DNA of 64,000 nucleotides from positions 1 through 64,000 of the forward strand of contig DAOUJS010000046.1 of NCBI GenBank assembly GCA_034422355.1, read 5' to 3'. A model generated the notes under the pieces. It was not told the DNA's origin. It ran no database searches and saw nothing but the letters and a program-made list of their open reading frames with translations. Positions 52,129 through 61,214 of this stretch are shown here, piece after piece. The first letter of the stretch is position 1. Every line of letters starts with the position of its first letter. The translations under genes were made by a program, and so were the position numbers. Source of the DNA: CATOSP01 sp034422355. Its GTDB lineage: Bacteria; Chloroflexota; Dehalococcoidia; Lucifugimonadales; UBA3495.

Positions 52129-52665
52129 ATGGCCCGTCTCCCGGAAACCCAGGCGGCCCAGCTGCCGCCCCACCTGCAAACGATGTACGGCAAGGCCACC
52201 GGCCGCGAGTCTGGCCTTGCCGCTACCTTCAAGGCCCTCTTCAACCATCCCGAAGCAGCCCGGACGGTGACCGGGTTGGATGAGTGGTTGCGGGAACAGT
52301 CAGGGTTGGAGGACTGGATACGGCTTACTGTGGCGTTGACGGTGGCCCACGAGAGGGGAAGCATAACCCTGTGGGAGTCTTTCGAGCCCCTGGCCCGGCA
52401 GGCGGGAGTGAACGAGGCTGTGATTGACGGCATAGCGGCAGGCACCGCGCCCCGCCGCCTGCTCCCCAAAGACGGTATCTGGGTGCAGTATGCCCTCGAG
52501 GTCCTCCGCAACGAAGTACGGGACTCAACCTGGGCCGCGGTTACTCACCTGGTGGGAGATACAGGTGCTATCGCTTTGGCTGTGGCCACCACCTACTACG
52601 AGATGATGGTCAGGCTGAACTCTGCCTTTGTCCTAGAGAACCCACAAGAATCTGTCTCAAAATAG
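52129..52665 (+). CDS. CMD/AhpD-like alpha-helical protein
   Basis: The 178-residue protein has a carboxymuconolactone decarboxylase-like fold (DWIRLTVALTVAHERGSITL in place of the catalytic CxxC segment of AhpD). No cysteine pair is present, so AhpD chemistry is excluded. It starts 4 bases after the Mo-enzyme gene, so it is probably co-translated and may act in the same pathway. It is the last gene before the low-GC stretch. Confidence 0.72.
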   Translation: MARLPETQAAQLPPHLQTMYGKATGRESGLAATFKALFNHPEAARTVTGLDEWLREQSGLEDWIRLTVALTVAHERGSITLWESFEPLARQAGVNEAVIDGIAAGTAPRRLLPKDGIWVQYALEVLRNEVRDSTWAAVTHLVGDTGAIALAVATTYYEMMVRLNSAFVLENPQESVSK

Positions 52666-52701
52666 CAACCTCCATAATCACTCCCCTGAAGAGGATTGCT
52701 T

Positions 52702-55700
52702 GTGCCTGTAGACTACGACTCCATCCGAAGGGAAAACCGGCGTAAATATGGCGAAGAGATTGGCCGCATCGGCAGTATGCTCTTGTCCGAGCGGTACGAC
52801 GACCGTACCCACTTCATATTTGAAATACTTCAAAATGCCGAAGACGCGCTTAAGAAGCGCGGTGATTGGTACGGACCACGCGCAGTCAAATTTTCCTTGT
52901 TCAACTATTCTCTTACAATATCCCATTTTGGGAAGCCTTTTGACGAGGCTGATGTTCGCGGTGTCTGTGGGATCGGAGAAAGCACCAAAAAACTGACCGA
53001 CATCGGACGGTTCGGGATTGGCTTCAAGTCGGTCTACGCTTTCACCGACAATCCGGAGATTCACTCTGGTCAAGAACATTTTGCTATCGAATCCTACGTC
53101 TGGCCTAAGGCTGTAAGAGAAAGGAGTTTGAAGCCGGAAGAAACGAAAATCCACATACCTTTCAAGCGCAATGAGCCGAATGAGCCACTGGCGAAAGATG
53201 ATATTCTGGAAGGGCTGCAAAGATTAGGCCCTCGAACGCTGCTCTTCCTCCGAGAGATTGAAGAAATATCATGGTCGGTCGTCAATGGACCATCCGGGTG
53301 CTACCAGCGCAGCAAACCAAAGTTTCTCGGCGACGAAGTACGGAAAGTGAGGGTAGTTGGCCAAGACAATGCCTCGGATGAGGTCGAGGAAGGGTGGATT
53401 GTCTTTTCTCGAGAGGTTTTCAATGAGGGGACAAGTGCAGGTCACGTTGAAATTGCTTTCCAGTTGAGACAAAGCAGTGCGAGCAGGCAAAACTCGTCGT
53501 TACGGCGTGTAGATGACTCTCGCCTAGTGGTTTTCTTCCCAACTGTTCTGCCGACCTATCTGGGTTTCGTAGTGCAGGGGCCGTACCGCACTACGCCGAG
53601 CCGGGACAATGTTCCTCAAAACGACCGTTGGAACCGGCACCTGATCCAAGAGACCGCTGTTTTGCTAGTAGATGCGCTGGAAGAATTGCGCGAACTTGGC
53701 CTGCTTAATATATCCACTCTCCAATGCTTGCCTCTGAACGCACATTTGTTTGATGAAAAGAGCCGGTTCGCCCCGCTGTTCCAAGCAGTTAAAGAAGCCC
53801 TAAAAACGAAACCGTTACTTCCGGCTTACCGTGGAGGGCATATTGCAGCGCAGAACGGCAAACTGGCTCGGACCCAAGATCTCCGCGCCCTTATCAGCCC
53901 CGACCAGCTGGTCAACCTGTTCCCGTCGGATGACAATCCCGTCTGGCTCAGCGATTCTATTACTGCCGACCGAACTCCTAGTCTCCGTAGATACATTACA
54001 GGAGAACTTGCTGTAGACGAGGTCGCTCCAGAGTGGCTGGTTCCCCGACTGACGGCAACATTTCTGGAAGCTCAATCCGACGAGTGGATAGAACGGCTTT
54101 ATGTGTTTCTGAACAGCCAGAGGGCGCTCCTGCAAAGACTCCAACGTATGCCCTTAGCTCGGCTGGAAAATGGTTCCCACACCGTCGCCTTCAGTGATGG
54201 AAAACCGCAAGCGTATCTCCCCGGCAATACCAAGACGGGATTTCCCACCGTTAAACGAAGCGTGTGTCAATCCCGTGAAGCTCGCTCATTTCTCGAATCT
54301 CTGGGGCTTCGGGTCCCCGACCCGGTTGATGATGTCATCACCAATATCCTCCCCAAATATGGCAAAGACCAAGTGGATATCCCAGACCGTGAATATCAAT
54401 CCGACATCGAGCGAGTGCTTACCGCCTACGATACTGACTCGACCGCACAACGGAGTAACCTGCTGTCAGCCCTTAGAGAAGCCAAGTTTATCGTTGCGGC
54501 GGATACCGGAAACGGTGTCAGTCAATTCGTCCGTCCGAGTGAAACCTACTTGGCAACGGAACGGCTAACGGGCCTGTTCGAAGGTGTTCCGGGTGTTCTC
54601 TTAGTAGACAACTCAAGGGAATGTCTTAGGGGCGAGCGCATTCGTGACCTCCTTCGGGCAACAGGAACACCGGAGTACCTGGCTCCAACGCAGGTAGAGC
54701 CTTCGCTAACTCAGGAAGACAAAGAAGAATTCAGACGCAGATATGGCGACACGCGTTATTCATCCGAAAGACCAGTGGAAGACTATACGCTCATGGGCCT
54801 GGATTCCCTCCTCTCCGTCCTGGCCTCCCTGCCCGTCGAACAGGCATCCAAACGGGCATCGCTGTTGTGGGATGCCTTACGCGATGTCCAACAACGGCGA
54901 GGCAATGCGGCATTCTACGGTCATTATCGCTGGTTCTATTACACCAACCGAGATGCGATGTTTCCAGCCCGTTTCATTCAAACACTGAACGAGGCTACTT
55001 GGATCCCCGACAAAAACGGTGTTCTTCGGCCCCCGAGCTCCATAGTTTTCGAGGACACAGGATGGGAAGAAGACTTAACCCTAGCAGCTAAAATTCAATT
55101 TATGCCGGGGACCCTCAGAGAACTGGCCAATGAAACGGGCATCGAACTCGAGGCTCTGGACCTCTTGAAGAAACTTGGCTGTACCAGCGAAGCCGAACTG
55201 AAAAAGCGTCTCGGTATAGTAGATGACTCTTCTGGCGATGCTATCTCTACTGATTCGACACAGAATACGCATGGACGATCCCATGACAGCGAGGCGGAGC
55301 CGACAGCCCCTGCTACGGACCAGATTCATAGCACGCTAGATGTTGAAGATGCTGACGGCCACGGCGGACGGCCAAGTTCAAGTAAACGGTCCACTACTCC
55401 CGATGCTACTTCAGAAACGCAACAGTCAGGCACAGCCAGTGCCGGTCAACAAAATCGAGCTAACAGCAGTACTACCCAGTCTGGTAGTGGACAAGGTGGT
55501 AGGTCGGGCGGCGGGCGGGAGTTTGTCTCCTATATAGCGGTCAGCCCCGACGAAGCAAGTGAAAACCCGGAGGGGCTGACTCATCAAGAGCGCATGAGCC
55601 TTGAAGAGCAGGCGATTGAATTAGTTCTATCAAAGGAGCCGACGCTTCAACGGACGCCGCCTAATAACCCAGGGTTTGACCTGTACGAGTTAGGTCCGAA

Positions 55701-55947
55701 TGGAGAAGCAGTCCGATGGGTCGAGGTCAAATCAATGAAAAGTACACTCAGCGACCACCCCGTGGGGCTATCGAGCACTCAGTTCGAATCTGCTCAGAAG
55801 TATCAAGACGCCTACTGGCTTTACATCGTGGAAAATGCCGGAAACCCGGAGCAAAGCCACATAATCCGAATCAAGGACCCGGCTGGCAAGGCGCAGACTT
55901 TCACATTTGACCACGGCTGGGTTGCAGTGTCAGAGGATCTCGATTAA
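52702..55947 (+). CDS. HSP90-like ATPase fused to DUF3883 nuclease-like domain
   Basis: The 1,081-residue protein begins with a sacsin-like GHKL/HSP90-type ATPase (FIFEILQNAEDALKKR, then VRGVCGIGESTKKLTDIGRF and GIGFKSVYAF at about 35-115). A long middle region without known domains follows, then a Ser/Thr/Gly linker (about 845-945) and a C-terminal DUF3883 domain (NNPGFDLYELGP...VRWVEVKSMK), a restriction-endonuclease-like fold. Such ATPase-DUF3883 proteins occur in defence islands; the role is inferred. GTG 52702 is chosen because AAGAGG lies seven bases upstream. It is visibly more AT-rich than the neighbours and ends near tRNA-Pro. Confidence 0.78.
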   Translation: MPVDYDSIRRENRRKYGEEIGRIGSMLLSERYDDRTHFIFEILQNAEDALKKRGDWYGPRAVKFSLFNYSLTISHFGKPFDEADVRGVCGIGESTKKLTDIGRFGIGFKSVYAFTDNPEIHSGQEHFAIESYVWPKAVRERSLKPEETKIHIPFKRNEPNEPLAKDDILEGLQRLGPRTLLFLREIEEISWSVVNGPSGCYQRSKPKFLGDEVRKVRVVGQDNASDEVEEGWIVFSREVFNEGTSAGHVEIAFQLRQSSASRQNSSLRRVDDSRLVVFFPTVLPTYLGFVVQGPYRTTPSRDNVPQNDRWNRHLIQETAVLLVDALEELRELGLLNISTLQCLPLNAHLFDEKSRFAPLFQAVKEALKTKPLLPAYRGGHIAAQNGKLARTQDLRALISPDQLVNLFPSDDNPVWLSDSITADRTPSLRRYITGELAVDEVAPEWLVPRLTATFLEAQSDEWIERLYVFLNSQRALLQRLQRMPLARLENGSHTVAFSDGKPQAYLPGNTKTGFPTVKRSVCQSREARSFLESLGLRVPDPVDDVITNILPKYGKDQVDIPDREYQSDIERVLTAYDTDSTAQRSNLLSALREAKFIVAADTGNGVSQFVRPSETYLATERLTGLFEGVPGVLLVDNSRECLRGERIRDLLRATGTPEYLAPTQVEPSLTQEDKEEFRRRYGDTRYSSERPVEDYTLMGLDSLLSVLASLPVEQASKRASLLWDALRDVQQRRGNAAFYGHYRWFYYTNRDAMFPARFIQTLNEATWIPDKNGVLRPPSSIVFEDTGWEEDLTLAAKIQFMPGTLRELANETGIELEALDLLKKLGCTSEAELKKRLGIVDDSSGDAISTDSTQNTHGRSHDSEAEPTAPATDQIHSTLDVEDADGHGGRPSSSKRSTTPDATSETQQSGTASAGQQNRANSSTTQSGSGQGGRSGGGREFVSYIAVSPDEASENPEGLTHQERMSLEEQAIELVLSKEPTLQRTPPNNPGFDLYELGPNGEAVRWVEVKSMKSTLSDHPVGLSSTQFESAQKYQDAYWLYIVENAGNPEQSHIIRIKDPAGKAQTFTFDHGWVAVSEDLD

Positions 55948-56032
55948 CTCCCGTCCGCTTGGTAATCCTACGTCAGCCGCCGTCAGCAACACCGTAAGCT
56001 ACAAGATGCAGTTGCTATTGAAGCGACATAAC

Positions 56033-56067
56033 GGCAAAGAAAATGGCCACCTCCACCAGGTGGCCAT
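56033..56067 (-). terminator. terminator after tRNA-Pro
   Basis: An 11-bp stem AATGGCCACCT (56041-56051) with AGGTGGCCATT (56057-56067) is followed on the minus strand by TTTTCTTT (56033-56040), downstream of the tRNA gene. Confidence 0.8.
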
Positions 56068-56103
56068 TGACCATAAAGGGTGGCGTGGAAAGTGTCGTTG
56101 GTA

Positions 56104-56181
56104 ATGGTCGGGGCGCCCAGATTTGAACTGGGGACTCCCTGCACCCCATGCAGGTGCGCTACCTGGCTGCGCTACGCCCCG
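56104..56181 (-). tRNA. tRNA-Pro(GGG)
   Basis: On the minus strand the sequence folds as a cloverleaf: acceptor CGGGGCG/CGCCCCG, anticodon stem CCTGC/GCAGG with loop ATGGGGT (anticodon GGG, reading CCC) and a TTCAAAT T-loop. CCA is encoded at the 3' end (56104-56106). tRNA 3' ends are common integration sites; the low-GC ATPase-nuclease gene lies beside this end. Confidence 0.93.
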
Positions 56182-56279
56182 ATTGAACTAGAGTAACACA
56201 ACGATTTATCCGGTATCAAGTCCGGCATAGCCGCACGACCGTTACCGGCACTCGACAATTTCCCGCCATCTGATGTTGC

Positions 56280-57461
56280 CTAATGCGGCGGCTCGCTGGT
56301 GAAGACCAGGCTTCCCGCCGCCATGAACATCCCGCCGACGCCCTGGCAGAACGATACCTTCACGTCCGGCACCTGGTGGGCAGCCTCTCCCCTGACCTGC
56401 CGGACTGCTTCCTGCATGGCGAACATGCCGTACATGCCCGTGTGGGTGTAGGACAATCCGCCCCCGTTGGTGTTCATTGGCAGATTGCCGCCGGGGGATG
56501 TGTTCCCTTCCTCGATGAATGCTCCCCCCTCGCCCCGGCCCACGAAACCCAGGTCCTCCAACCCGTATATGGGCAGGTGGGCGAAGGCGTCGTAGACCAT
56601 CAGGTGGTCCACGTCGTCGTGGCTGATGCCAGCTTCCGAGAACGCCTGGCGGCTTGACACCTTGAAGGCCGTTGAAGAGGTAAGGTCGTACATCTGGCTG
56701 ACCACGGGGGTCTCGGTAGACTCGCCGGTGCCCAGGATGTACACCGGATTGGTAGGGAAGTCCTTGGCCCGCTCCGCGCTGGTCAGAATCAGCGCCCCGC
56801 CGCCGTCAGTCACCAGGCAGCACTCGAACAGGTGGAACGGGTAGCAGACCATCCGGCTGTTGAACACATCGTCCACCGTAATCAGGTCCCGGAACATGGC
56901 CCTGGGCACCCGGTTGGCCCATTTCCGTTGTGCCACTGCTACCGAGGCAAGCTGCTCATGGGTCGTACCCGTCTCTTTCATGTAGCGCAGCACGCCCATG
57001 CCGAACAGGGTAGTGGGGCCCGAGGTGCCGTAAATCGACTCGAACTGACCCGGATAGGAGATGTCACCTCTCGGCCCTCCCGCGGCCGACGTTGCTCCGA
57101 TGCGGGCGGAAGTCTCCCCCACCCGGCTGCGTCCGCTCTGTCCCATGACCACCAATGCCGTCTCGCACAGCCCCATCGCAATTGCAGCCGCGGCGTGGCG
57201 GACCTGGATGAGGAATGACGTTCCGCCCACGGAGGTATTGTCCAGCCAGCGGGGAACGATTCCCATGTAATGGGCCAGTACGGCCGGGCTCATGGTGGTT
57301 GCGATGCCGTCGATCTGGTCCTTGTCTATACCGCAGTCTTTAATCACGTTCACCGCGGCGTCGATGTGCAACTGGGTAGTGGACAAGTTGGGGATAACTC
57401 CAAGATCAGTGGTCTCGGCTGCGCCAACGATGGCAACCTTGTATCGTAGCGAGTCTGGCAT
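56280..57461 (-). CDS. thiolase family protein (SCP2/acetyl-CoA acetyltransferase-like)
   Basis: The 393-residue protein has the thiolase fold with GIDKDQIDGIATTMSPAV, NTSVGGTSFLIQVRHAAAAI and C-terminal HTGMYGMFAMQEAVRQVRG and FCQGVGGMFMAAGSLVF. In the position of the N-terminal nucleophile Cys there is no typical VCxSG motif. This is characteristic of the SCP2-thiolase-like branch, which pairs with DUF35 proteins and may be aldolases or condensing enzymes. AAGAGG precedes the ATG. A DUF35 gene lies just upstream on the same strand. Confidence 0.82.
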   Translation of the reverse strand: MPDSLRYKVAIVGAAETTDLGVIPNLSTTQLHIDAAVNVIKDCGIDKDQIDGIATTMSPAVLAHYMGIVPRWLDNTSVGGTSFLIQVRHAAAAIAMGLCETALVVMGQSGRSRVGETSARIGATSAAGGPRGDISYPGQFESIYGTSGPTTLFGMGVLRYMKETGTTHEQLASVAVAQRKWANRVPRAMFRDLITVDDVFNSRMVCYPFHLFECCLVTDGGGALILTSAERAKDFPTNPVYILGTGESTETPVVSQMYDLTSSTAFKVSSRQAFSEAGISHDDVDHLMVYDAFAHLPIYGLEDLGFVGRGEGGAFIEEGNTSPGGNLPMNTNGGGLSYTHTGMYGMFAMQEAVRQVRGEAAHQVPDVKVSFCQGVGGMFMAAGSLVFTSEPPH

Positions 57462-57517
57462 AACGTCCTCTTAGTGCAGTTGCAATGTGTCCCGTTTGGC
57501 GGTATTGCGTGTCCCGT

Positions 57518-57946
57518 CTAATTCAATCCGGCGGCTGGCTTGAACTTCGGGATAGCTATCTCCTCGGTGGCGTCCTCGAATACCACCTCAAGGGGCATGT
57601 CCAGTACGAGGTTTTCCGGCGTGTTTTCGATGCCAACGATGTTGGTCAGCATCTTCGGCCCCTCTTCCAACTGCACCACTGCAATGGCGTAGGGGGTGTC
57701 TTCCTCGAAGCCGGGAATGGGCCTGTGGTTGATCATGTAGGTCCACAGTGTCGCCCTGCCGGAGGCCTTGAACCACGATACCTCGGCGGATAGGCACTGG
57801 GGGCAATGGAAGCGGGGATAGAAAAAGGGTTGGTTGCAAGAATCGCAACGCTGCAACCAGAGCTCGTGCTCCTTGCACTTGTCCCAAAAGAACTGTGTCT
57901 CCGGCGTCGGGATGGGTATGGGCTTGCGGTAGCCTTCCTGGGTCAT
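57518..57946 (-). CDS. Zn-ribbon OB-fold protein (DUF35)
   Basis: The 142-residue protein has a rubredoxin-like zinc ribbon (RCDSC and FHCPQC, about residues 33-51) followed by an OB fold, as in DUF35. Partners are thiolase-like proteins, as here: the thiolase gene follows on the same strand after 56 bases. The DUF35 subunit can bring acyl-CoA or bridge enzymes of a complex. AGGAGG precedes the ATG. Confidence 0.87.
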   Translation of the reverse strand: MTQEGYRKPIPIPTPETQFFWDKCKEHELWLQRCDSCNQPFFYPRFHCPQCLSAEVSWFKASGRATLWTYMINHRPIPGFEEDTPYAIAVVQLEEGPKMLTNIVGIENTPENLVLDMPLEVVFEDATEEIAIPKFKPAAGLN

Positions 57947-58177
57947 GGTTCCGGCGCCTCCTGACCGTTTGATTCAATTGGTTGACCGAATCGGCGTTGA
58001 CTACAATATCAGCTTGAGGCAAGGGCGTCGAGAGCGGCGGCCGGGCCGGTTCTCTTGGGCTTGGCAACTCCGATGGGGCGTAGACGCGGCCTGGCGGTGG
58101 TGGTATAAGGCCACTATACTTCACACCCGGAACGAGACAGGGTTAGCCGACTTTCCCTGGACCGCAAAGGAGGCCAC

Positions 58178-58897
58178 ATGCGCGTAAACAACGTAGTCAC
58201 CAAAATGAGCGCCGGTCAGAAAGCCTACGGTTGCAGCCTCACCTTTCCCTCCACCGCCCTCGTAGAGTTGATTGGCATGGCGGGTTTGGACCACGTCTCC
58301 TTCGACTCGGAGCATGGCCCATTCACGCCCGACAGCCTGGACGACCTCTGCCGTGTCGCCGACATGGCCGGAATCACGCCAATGGCCCGCGTCCCCAACA
58401 TCGATTCCTCTACCATCCTGCGGTTCCTCGACCGGGGCATCATGGGCATCACCGGCCCCCATATCACCAACCCGGACCGGGCACAGCAGTTGGCCGACGC
58501 CTGCCGCTACGTTCCCAGGGGCAAACGCAGCTTCGGCTCCGGCCGCGGCGCGTACTTCGGAGAGTTCGAGTCCGGCGAGCAGTACATGGAGCATACCAAC
58601 TCCCAGATACTTGTAATGGCCCAGCTTGAGGACATCGAAGTCCTGGACCACATCGACGAAATCCTGGCTGTGGAGGGGATCGACCTATATAGTTCCGGCG
58701 CACAGGACATCGCCCAGTCTATGGGACTGCCGGGCCAGCCAAACCACCCCAGGGTAAAGGAGTTCGAGGCCGAAGTAGCCGCCAGGGTCCACGCCGCCGG
58801 GAAGAAGATGACCTCCGACGTGCTCGTGGCCGTGGGCGCGGCCAGGTTGTTCCTCGACGGAGCAAGAGCATTCCTGGAGTCCGAGGGCGCGGCGTAA
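58178..58897 (+). CDS. HpcH/HpaI aldolase family protein
   Basis: The 239-residue TIM barrel has the family FDSEHGP motif (about residue 42), RVPNIDSSTILRFLDRGIMG, and MAQLEDIEVLDHIDEI with the metal-binding Glu. Such enzymes split 4-hydroxy-2-oxo acids or their CoA relatives with a divalent metal. A possible extended -10 (TGGTATAAG, 58101-58109) is upstream. GGAGG precedes the ATG. The exact substrate is not readable. The region 57947-58177 is otherwise noncoding. Confidence 0.84.
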   Translation: MRVNNVVTKMSAGQKAYGCSLTFPSTALVELIGMAGLDHVSFDSEHGPFTPDSLDDLCRVADMAGITPMARVPNIDSSTILRFLDRGIMGITGPHITNPDRAQQLADACRYVPRGKRSFGSGRGAYFGEFESGEQYMEHTNSQILVMAQLEDIEVLDHIDEILAVEGIDLYSSGAQDIAQSMGLPGQPNHPRVKEFEAEVAARVHAAGKKMTSDVLVAVGAARLFLDGARAFLESEGAA

Positions 58898-58956
58898 AGA
58901 ACTGTTCGTCCCCTGACAGTCCGTGTAATAGCGGACCGGGAACGAGTGAGACTTTC

Positions 58957-58965
58957 TGGTATAAT
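58957..58965 (+). promoter_or_regulatory. extended -10 promoter of the DinB-family gene
   Basis: TGG followed by TATAAT (58960-58965) lies about 70 bases before the DinB start, in a 138-base gap. Confidence 0.5.
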
Positions 58966-59035
58966 CACACGCATCCGGCGCCCCTGCTTGCACAATCAGA
59001 CGTTGCTGCTAAACACACGGGTACAGGAAGACGAT

Positions 59036-59575
59036 TTGGAAACGATTACCTTCATATCCGACAGCCTGGCCCAGGTGCAGTTGCGCCTGATGGCCACCTG
59101 CGACGGGCTGACCCAGGAACAAGTCCTCTGGCGTCCTATCCCTGGGGCCAACAACATTGGCTTCATCCTCTGGCACGTGGGCCGTTCCCAGGACAACGTG
59201 GCCCGCGCCCTGTCCGGCGGCGCTCCAACCCTGTGGGAGTCGGAAAAGTGGTACGAGCGGTTCGGCCAGCCCATCGAGTCTCCTGACCCCGGCGACAAGA
59301 TGGGCCTTCAAGCCCTTGCCATTCCGGACCTGGACGTACTGACTGGGTACATCACCGCCGTCCATGCCCGCTGCATGGCATTGCTGCAAGACCTGGACCC
59401 GGCCGCTCTTGACCGGCCCGTGGACCCCGCGCAACCCGAGCGTAGGCTGGCAAATTCCCTGCGTCACCAGATTACCCACAAAAACAATCATCATGGCCAG
59501 GTGGACTACATCCGCGGCCTCCAGGACCAGACTTGGGACCTGCCGCCTGGGACCGGATCGGTGTTGCCTGCATAA
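59036..59575 (+). CDS. DinB family protein
   Basis: The 179-residue four-helix protein has the DinB/YfiT metal-site pattern: WHVGRSQDNVARAL (His near residue 44) and HQITHKNNHHGQVDYI (His residues near 150). DinB-type proteins can be thiol-dependent transferases; no function is known for this one. TTG 59036 is preferred because AGGA lies just upstream; the frame starts earlier at an unsupported ATG. Confidence 0.78.
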   Translation: METITFISDSLAQVQLRLMATCDGLTQEQVLWRPIPGANNIGFILWHVGRSQDNVARALSGGAPTLWESEKWYERFGQPIESPDPGDKMGLQALAIPDLDVLTGYITAVHARCMALLQDLDPAALDRPVDPAQPERRLANSLRHQITHKNNHHGQVDYIRGLQDQTWDLPPGTGSVLPA

Positions 59576-59611
59576 ATGCCTCCCAATGCTCCTGGTTTTA
59601 GGAGTCCATCC

Positions 59612-59627
59612 TGAGAACGCTGCCCCA
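59612..59627 (+). repeat. dispersed copy of the 21-base repeat word
   Basis: TGAGAACGCTGCCCCA here is identical to 39210-39225 in the tandem repeat upstream of nadE. Confidence 0.55.
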
Positions 59628-59671
59628 AACTGCCATGCCGGCCAGGGAGCAGCGGATAGGACCCGTACCCA

Positions 59672-61171
59672 GTGAGGATACTTGACAACTACAAGTCTGT
59701 CCTGAACACGCCGCAGCGCCGGGAAGTTCTCATCGCTATGACCGGCGGACAGTTGCTGGTGCAGTTGTCCAGTATGCCCGTTACCCTGGCTCTCCCCAGC
59801 ATCGCCCGTCACTTCGAGGCATCCATCAACGACGCTGCCGGGATAGTAATTGCCAACCTGCTTGTCCTGGGCAGCACCGTCTTTCTGGGCGCTCGCCTGG
59901 GAGACAGGTTCGGCCATACCAAGGTCTTCCTGATTGGGGCGATCATCGTCACTATCGGCGCAGTCCTCATTGCCGTCGCGCAAAACCTGGAGCAGGTGAT
60001 TATCTTCCGCGGCTTGCAAGGACTTGGCGCAGGGCTGATACATGGCAACGGCAACGCCATGCTCGCCTTCGCCTTCCCTCCCAATGAGCGGGGCCGGGCC
60101 TATGCCTTTCCCATTACTGGCTCGCGTGCGGGTACGCTGATTGGACTGGTGGTTTTCGGAATCTTCCTCCAGTTTCTCAGTTGGCGGCTGGTGTTCCTCA
60201 CCATGTTCCCGATTGGTCTCCTGGCCATCAAGGGGTGTATGCCAGCGCTCCGCCAAAAGGAAGAGCCGGAGCTTGAGAAGGGCCGCATTGATTACATCGG
60301 AGCAGTGCTCCTCATGGCGACGGCCGCGGCGTTCCTGCTTTCAGGTGTACACATGCACGGAGGAGAAGAGTCCTTCATCACGCCCGACGCCCTTTCATAC
60401 CATGTGCCGATGCACCTGTTGTTCTTCGCCCTGCTCGGCCTGTTCATCATCGTCGAGCGGCGGGTGCAAAACCCATTCGTGGACTTCCGGCACTTCCGCC
60501 ACAAGTATTTCTCCATGGCCCTGGTCTCCAACGTAACGTTCCACCTGTCCATGCTCGCTGTGTTTACGTTGGTGCCGTTGATGATTGAGGAAGGGAAAGG
60601 ACTTGACCCCTTCTGGGTCACTATTGTCCTGTTCCCGCACCAGTCCTTCGGGCTGTTCATGCCGATTATCGCGGGCGCGGTCCATGACAAGTGGAACCCC
60701 AAGCTCCTGCGTCCCGCCTGCATGGCCTCAATTGCCGTCGGGTTCGTGCTCTTGGGACTGTTCGCCGGGAAACTGTCGGTGTGGTTCATACCGTTACTGC
60801 TCTTGCCTATTTCCGTTGGCACGAACGCCTTCAACACGGTCAACAACGCCACGGTGATGAGCACCCTGCCCACCCAGCATCGAGGATTCGCATCCGGAAT
60901 GTTGGAGACTACCAGGGACTTGGGCCACGCTCTGGGGGCGACGATTTCCGCGGCGGTAGTGTCCATAGTGCTTCCGGCGTCAATCGCTCTGATGTCGGAT
61001 GCCCAGTCACAGGCATACTATCTCAGGGGCTTCCAGACCTCGGCTCTGGCCGTGGTGCTGATCATGCTGACCGGAGCGGTAATAGCCTCCTTCCACCGTT
61101 CCTACACCGAACCGGACCCCCCGGCCCCGCAGCCTCAGCAGGGCGCGAGCGCCTCATCCGCCGGCGATTAG
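59672..61171 (+). CDS. MFS transporter (DHA2/EmrB-type, 14 helices)
   Basis: The 499-residue protein has the DHA2 layout of drug:H+ antiporters: GARLGDRFGHTKVFLIG motif between helices 2 and 3, RGLQGLGAGLIHGNGNAM as motif C-like, GSRAGTLIGLVVFG, about 14 hydrophobic segments, and a Pro-rich C terminus. It exports small organic compounds; the substrate is unknown. GTG 59672 is the start, with AGGGAGC-type bases upstream. Confidence 0.85.
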   Translation: MRILDNYKSVLNTPQRREVLIAMTGGQLLVQLSSMPVTLALPSIARHFEASINDAAGIVIANLLVLGSTVFLGARLGDRFGHTKVFLIGAIIVTIGAVLIAVAQNLEQVIIFRGLQGLGAGLIHGNGNAMLAFAFPPNERGRAYAFPITGSRAGTLIGLVVFGIFLQFLSWRLVFLTMFPIGLLAIKGCMPALRQKEEPELEKGRIDYIGAVLLMATAAAFLLSGVHMHGGEESFITPDALSYHVPMHLLFFALLGLFIIVERRVQNPFVDFRHFRHKYFSMALVSNVTFHLSMLAVFTLVPLMIEEGKGLDPFWVTIVLFPHQSFGLFMPIIAGAVHDKWNPKLLRPACMASIAVGFVLLGLFAGKLSVWFIPLLLLPISVGTNAFNTVNNATVMSTLPTQHRGFASGMLETTRDLGHALGATISAAVVSIVLPASIALMSDAQSQAYYLRGFQTSALAVVLIMLTGAVIASFHRSYTEPDPPAPQPQQGASASSAGD

Positions 61172-61214
61172 TGGCAAGTGGCCAGCAGTCCGTTGCCGGG
61201 CACCGGATTCGGGT

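Noticed and set aside
52129..52665. AhpD peroxidase call for the gene after the Mo enzyme
   Set aside because: The CxxC pair needed for AhpD is absent.
56280..57461. Biosynthetic or degradative thiolase call
   Set aside because: The VCxSG nucleophile motif is missing and a DUF35 partner is adjacent, so the SCP2-thiolase-like branch fits better.
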